From the NCBI GenBank assembly GCA_029259975.1, contig JAJDEE010000491.1:1-6238 (forward strand): a stretch of 6,238 nucleotides of DNA, written 5' to 3'. The notes beneath the pieces were generated by a model. The model saw only the letters and a list, made by a program, of their open reading frames with translations, made no database searches and was not told the origin of the DNA. Source of the stretch: Planctomycetota bacterium. GTDB taxonomy: Bacteria; Planctomycetota; Planctomycetia; Pirellulales; Lacipirellulaceae. The position numbers were made by a program, and so were the translations under genes. The stretch's first letter is position 1, and each line of letters starts with the position of its first letter. This document shows, in pieces, positions 5,492-6,238 of the stretch.

Positions 5492-6238
5492 TTAACCGAT
5501 GATCTTCAGCCCCGCGCGAACCACGCGATCTGGTTCATCGCGGTAAAGCAGATACGGCAACAGACGACCACTCACCACCAGTGGCATAAAAAACTGGCTT
5601 GCCGAGCCATTTTTGGGATGGGCGAACAAGTCACGGACATAGCGAATATCGCCGCCTGAAGGTTGCCACACTCCATCGGGATGGCAGTGAATCACCGCCA
5701 ATAGTTCCAGATCCCACTGCTTGGCGCCCAAGATCACTTCGTTGAGCGTAGGCGTGTGCAACGTAAAACTGCTGGCAGTTTTCGTGCCCAGTTTGTCACG
5801 GACAAACAGGGTTACCAGTTGCGTGTCTTTCGGCCCAAACAAGAGCCCCGCTTCCTCACGCCCACGGTATTGAAGCTGCCCGGCGATCTGGTCAAAGACG
5901 GGGCGAGCGATGGCTAGCTCGTTCTCCTTGATTGGAACGAGACCCTTGCAGTCGCTTTCGTCACGGTCGTCAACTTGCTCGCCAGGATCGGTCGGCGGGG
6001 TTTCCGGAGGCGGAAAAATCCCTTCTTCAGCGGCAACCAAAGCCCAGAGGGTACGGTCAACGCTTTGTCCGGAAAGCGCCATCTGGCGAACAACACGACC
6101 GAGTTCACGGTCAGAAAATTTGCCATACGTTTTACTGCGGCGCGTCCATGCCTCAAGCAACCCTGCTGGTAAGACAATGCTGGTACTTGCGTCAGTAAAT
6201 TCCTCTAAATCGTCCTCAACCCATGGGCTTCGGCACGT
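5492..6238 (-). CDS. JAB/MPN (JAMM) metalloprotease, 5' end beyond the window
   Basis: The frame is open from the right edge to a TAA at 5492-5494 and gives 248 visible residues. There is no ATG in the first part. A TTG at 6160 is possible but has no properly spaced Shine-Dalgarno, so the start most likely lies upstream of 6238. Numbered from that TTG, the JAMM zinc site is complete: E102 in EEAGLLFG, then HCHPDGVWQPSGGD, i.e. H158, H160, S168 and D171 in the exact HxH-x7-SxxD pattern. JAMM enzymes of this type remove or process ubiquitin-like proteins by cutting after a C-terminal glycine; eukaryotic relatives are Rpn11 and Csn5. A helical N-terminal region (about 1-46) and a Pro/Asp-rich linker (50-70) precede the JAB domain. 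The gene directly precedes the E1-like gene, as in bacterial ubiquitin-like operons (PRTRC, Bil, Cap2/Cap3). The catalytic assignment is strong; the substrate is unknown. Confidence 0.88.
   Translation of the reverse strand, partial: TCRSPWVEDDLEEFTDASTSIVLPAGLLEAWTRRSKTYGKFSDRELGRVVRQMALSGQSVDRTLWALVAAEEGIFPPPETPPTDPGEQVDDRDESDCKGLVPIKENELAIARPVFDQIAGQLQYRGREEAGLLFGPKDTQLVTLFVRDKLGTKTASSFTLHTPTLNEVILGAKQWDLELLAVIHCHPDGVWQPSGGDIRYVRDLFAHPKNGSASQFFMPLVVSGRLLPYLLYRDEPDRVVRAGLKIIG
5648..5689 (-). other. JAMM zinc-binding/catalytic motif
   Basis: These 42 bp encode HCHPDGVWQPSGGD, with both metal-binding histidines, the serine and the metal-binding aspartate at canonical spacing. Together with the upstream EEAG glutamate this predicts an active metalloprotease rather than an inactive MPN- scaffold. 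Confidence 0.88.

Noticed and set aside
1..6238. CRISPR array, tRNA or rRNA gene, insertion sequence ends or attachment site
   Set aside because: I found no regularly spaced repeats, no cloverleaf-like segment, no transposase and no flanking inverted or direct repeats. Coding genes cover nearly the whole window.

Overview
The window is a compact stretch of accessory DNA that looks bacterial, with coding DNA at about 95% or more and GC content near one half by eye. One gene at the left edge lies on the + strand. Everything else (six genes, 756 to 6238) lies on the - strand in a tight row with gaps or overlaps of 62 bp or less, which reads as one polycistronic unit transcribed from beyond the right edge. 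The sequence carries no decisive taxonomic marker. Plasmid or integrative-element transfer genes beside a ThiF/JAB pair would suit Planctomycetota or another environmental Gram-negative lineage, but that is a weak inference.

In the order of - strand transcription (right to left) the window holds: a JAB/MPN (JAMM) isopeptidase-like metalloprotease, open through the right edge; a ThiF/MoeB/E1-like adenylating enzyme; an Arg-rich protein with a hydrophobic N-terminus and a coiled-coil C-terminus; a HerA/TraG-VirD4-type P-loop ATPase without the usual N-terminal membrane domain; a Replic_Relax-type winged-helix protein; and a small MerR/excisionase-like helix-turn-helix protein. The stops and starts of the Arg-rich protein and the ATPase overlap (ATGA), the ATPase and Replic_Relax genes overlap by 23 bp, and the helix-turn-helix gene follows 10 bp later. 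Convergent to this row, at the left edge, is a PD-(D/E)XK nuclease-like protein that could be a restriction or defence cargo.

The last four genes of the row look like a DNA mobilisation and maintenance module: an ATPase that could pump DNA, a possible separate membrane anchor, a DNA-binding relaxation/replication accessory protein, and a small regulator. The first two genes are the E1 and deconjugating parts of a bacterial ubiquitin-like system. A ubiquitin-like modifier and an E2 are not visible here and could lie upstream of the JAB gene, beyond 6238. The main question raised by the window is whether ubiquitin-like conjugation or processing works together with a DNA-transfer machine in one operon. 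PRTRC cassettes on plasmids and Bil or CBASS-type modules are the nearest known parallels. The linkage is visible in the sequence; the functional coupling is inference.
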